From: Xanthomonas sacchari
GTDB lineage: Bacteria > Pseudomonadota > Gammaproteobacteria > Xanthomonadales > Xanthomonadaceae
Assembly: GCF_024266585.1 (NCBI RefSeq)
Contig: NZ_CP100647.1
Location: 3,639,001 to 3,703,000, forward strand
Reading direction: 5' to 3'
DNA length: 64,000 bases
A program made the position numbers and the translations under genes. Below, piece after piece: positions 63,561 to 64,000 of the stretch. The notes beneath the pieces were generated by a model. It had not been told where the DNA came from, did no database searches, and saw nothing but the letters and a program-made list of their open reading frames with translations. Each line of letters starts with the position of its first letter. The first letter of the stretch is position 1.

Positions 63561-63886
63561 ACGCCGGGCGTGCCGGCACGCGGCGCCGCGCGCGACATCC
63601 ATTCCAAAACAAGATAGCCCTCGGCAAATGCTTCATTGGAATGGAATGCCTGGCGCTTCTATCCTCGCTCCCGGTCTCTCGCGCGCCAAGGCAGCGGAAG
63701 GGGATGTCCACGGCGCCGCCGCCGGACATGCCACGCACGCCCGGCCGCGCCGCCAGATACGTCATCGAGGACAACGATCGGGACAGCCTGCAGACATGGT
63801 TGGCGCCCCGCCGCTGTTCCCAGGGCCGGACTGTTCCGGCCCACGCCAATTTGCTCGGTCACTTTTTGTCCTGGGAGGGAACAAAA
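63561..63886. other. Gene-free region upstream of an exported protein
   Basis: About 330 bases. No gene pattern; it ends with a GGGAGGGA ribosome-site-like sequence. The stretch GGCAAATGCTTCATTGG at about 63623 is the most AT-rich part and may include the promoter, but no boxes can be placed firmly. Confidence 0.4.
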
Positions 63887-64000
63887 ATGCCTTTGGAACA
63901 GTCCCGTCGCCTGGTCGGCGGGCGTGCGCATCGCCCTGCCGCCCGCACCCTGCTGGGCGCGGCCATCGTCCTGGCCCTGTCCGGCAGCTTCGCCGCGCAT
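63887..64000 (+). CDS. Start of an exported protein (cut by window end)
   Basis: 38 codons: MPLEQSRRLVGGRAHRPAAR, then a hydrophobic stretch LLGAAIVLALSGSFAA. This is a Sec signal peptide with an Arg-rich n-region, preceded by a strong GGGAGGGA ribosome binding site. The body lies outside the window, so the function is unknown; TonB-dependent receptors in xanthomonads often start this way. Confidence 0.7.
   Translation, partial: MPLEQSRRLVGGRAHRPAARTLLGAAIVLALSGSFAAH

Noticed and set aside
1-64000. tRNA, rRNA or insertion sequence
   Set aside because: No tRNA or rRNA signature, no transposase-like protein and no IS terminal repeats were recognised in any frame. Absence is judged by eye only.

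Overview
The window is chromosomal DNA, very GC-rich (roughly 68-70%), from a gammaproteobacterium of the Xanthomonadaceae, most likely Xanthomonas or a close relative. Three things support this: the rpoE-rseA-mucD-lepA-lepB-(DUF4845)-rnc-era-recO block with no rseB between rseA and mucD, GTAG-type REP elements (core GTAGGAGCGGCTTCAGCCGC) between genes, and intergenic runs of GGGAATGGGGAAT-like repeats. About 55 protein genes are supported. No rRNA, tRNA, CRISPR array, prophage or insertion sequence was found.

Layout. 0-5.5 kb: small housekeeping and hypothetical genes (EAL protein, short MscS-like channel, DUF2789, YbiI-type zinc finger, DUF2058, YgjP-like peptidase, an RsuA-family pseudouridine synthase with an altered catalytic residue, SGNH hydrolase). 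5.9-10.9 kb: secreted PQQ-type propeller protein, lysyl-endopeptidase-like protease, small stress proteins. 11-14 kb: three-gene unit (HDOD protein, small membrane protein, M50 protease) beside a decayed junction. 14-24 kb: fused acyl-CoA mutase IcmF, YXWGXW protein, leucine-type dehydrogenase, subtilisin autotransporter, thiolase. 24-28.3 kb: two alanine-rich lipoproteins, a CHASE3-like/GAF/GGDEF diguanylate cyclase, bactofilin and a zinc-ribbon protein. 28.5-36 kb: AidB-like acyl-CoA dehydrogenase, then the four-gene ligase-associated DNA repair operon (exonuclease, ATP-dependent ligase, Lhr-Core helicase, PdeM), each gene overlapping the next. 36.1-37.4 kb: a tandem array of eight REP-derived units of about 173 bp, the most unusual structure in the window. 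37.5-45.7 kb: FAD monooxygenase, cspA, purine salvage (MTA/MTI phosphorylase, hpt) with nagZ, FrnE-like DsbA, CYTH protein, RlmD, a receiver-Hpt protein. 46-48.2 kb: TonB-dependent receptor behind a Fur-box-like site. 48.4-57.7 kb: the sigma-E/lepA/rnc/era/recO block on the minus strand, with a recognisable sigma-E-type promoter upstream of rpoE. 57.8-64 kb: FadB-like beta-oxidation protein, CDF metal exporter, YeiH transporter with a divergent LysR regulator, and the first 38 codons of an exported protein.

Functional themes. The envelope stress regulon (sigma-E, anti-sigma RseA, MucD protease) is coupled to translation and RNA processing genes. The repair operon is a complete, tightly coupled module. 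IcmF, the leucine-type dehydrogenase, the thiolase and acyl-CoA dehydrogenase genes suggest branched-chain amino acid and acyl-CoA catabolism. Second-messenger and phosphorelay genes (EAL, GGDEF, HDOD, receiver-Hpt) are scattered as single units.

The best candidates for something undescribed are the REP tandem array next to the repair operon, the chimeric junction downstream of icmF, the in-frame repeat-like segments inside icmF, and the D-to-E change in the pseudouridine synthase. All functions are read from motifs and gene order; no database search was run.
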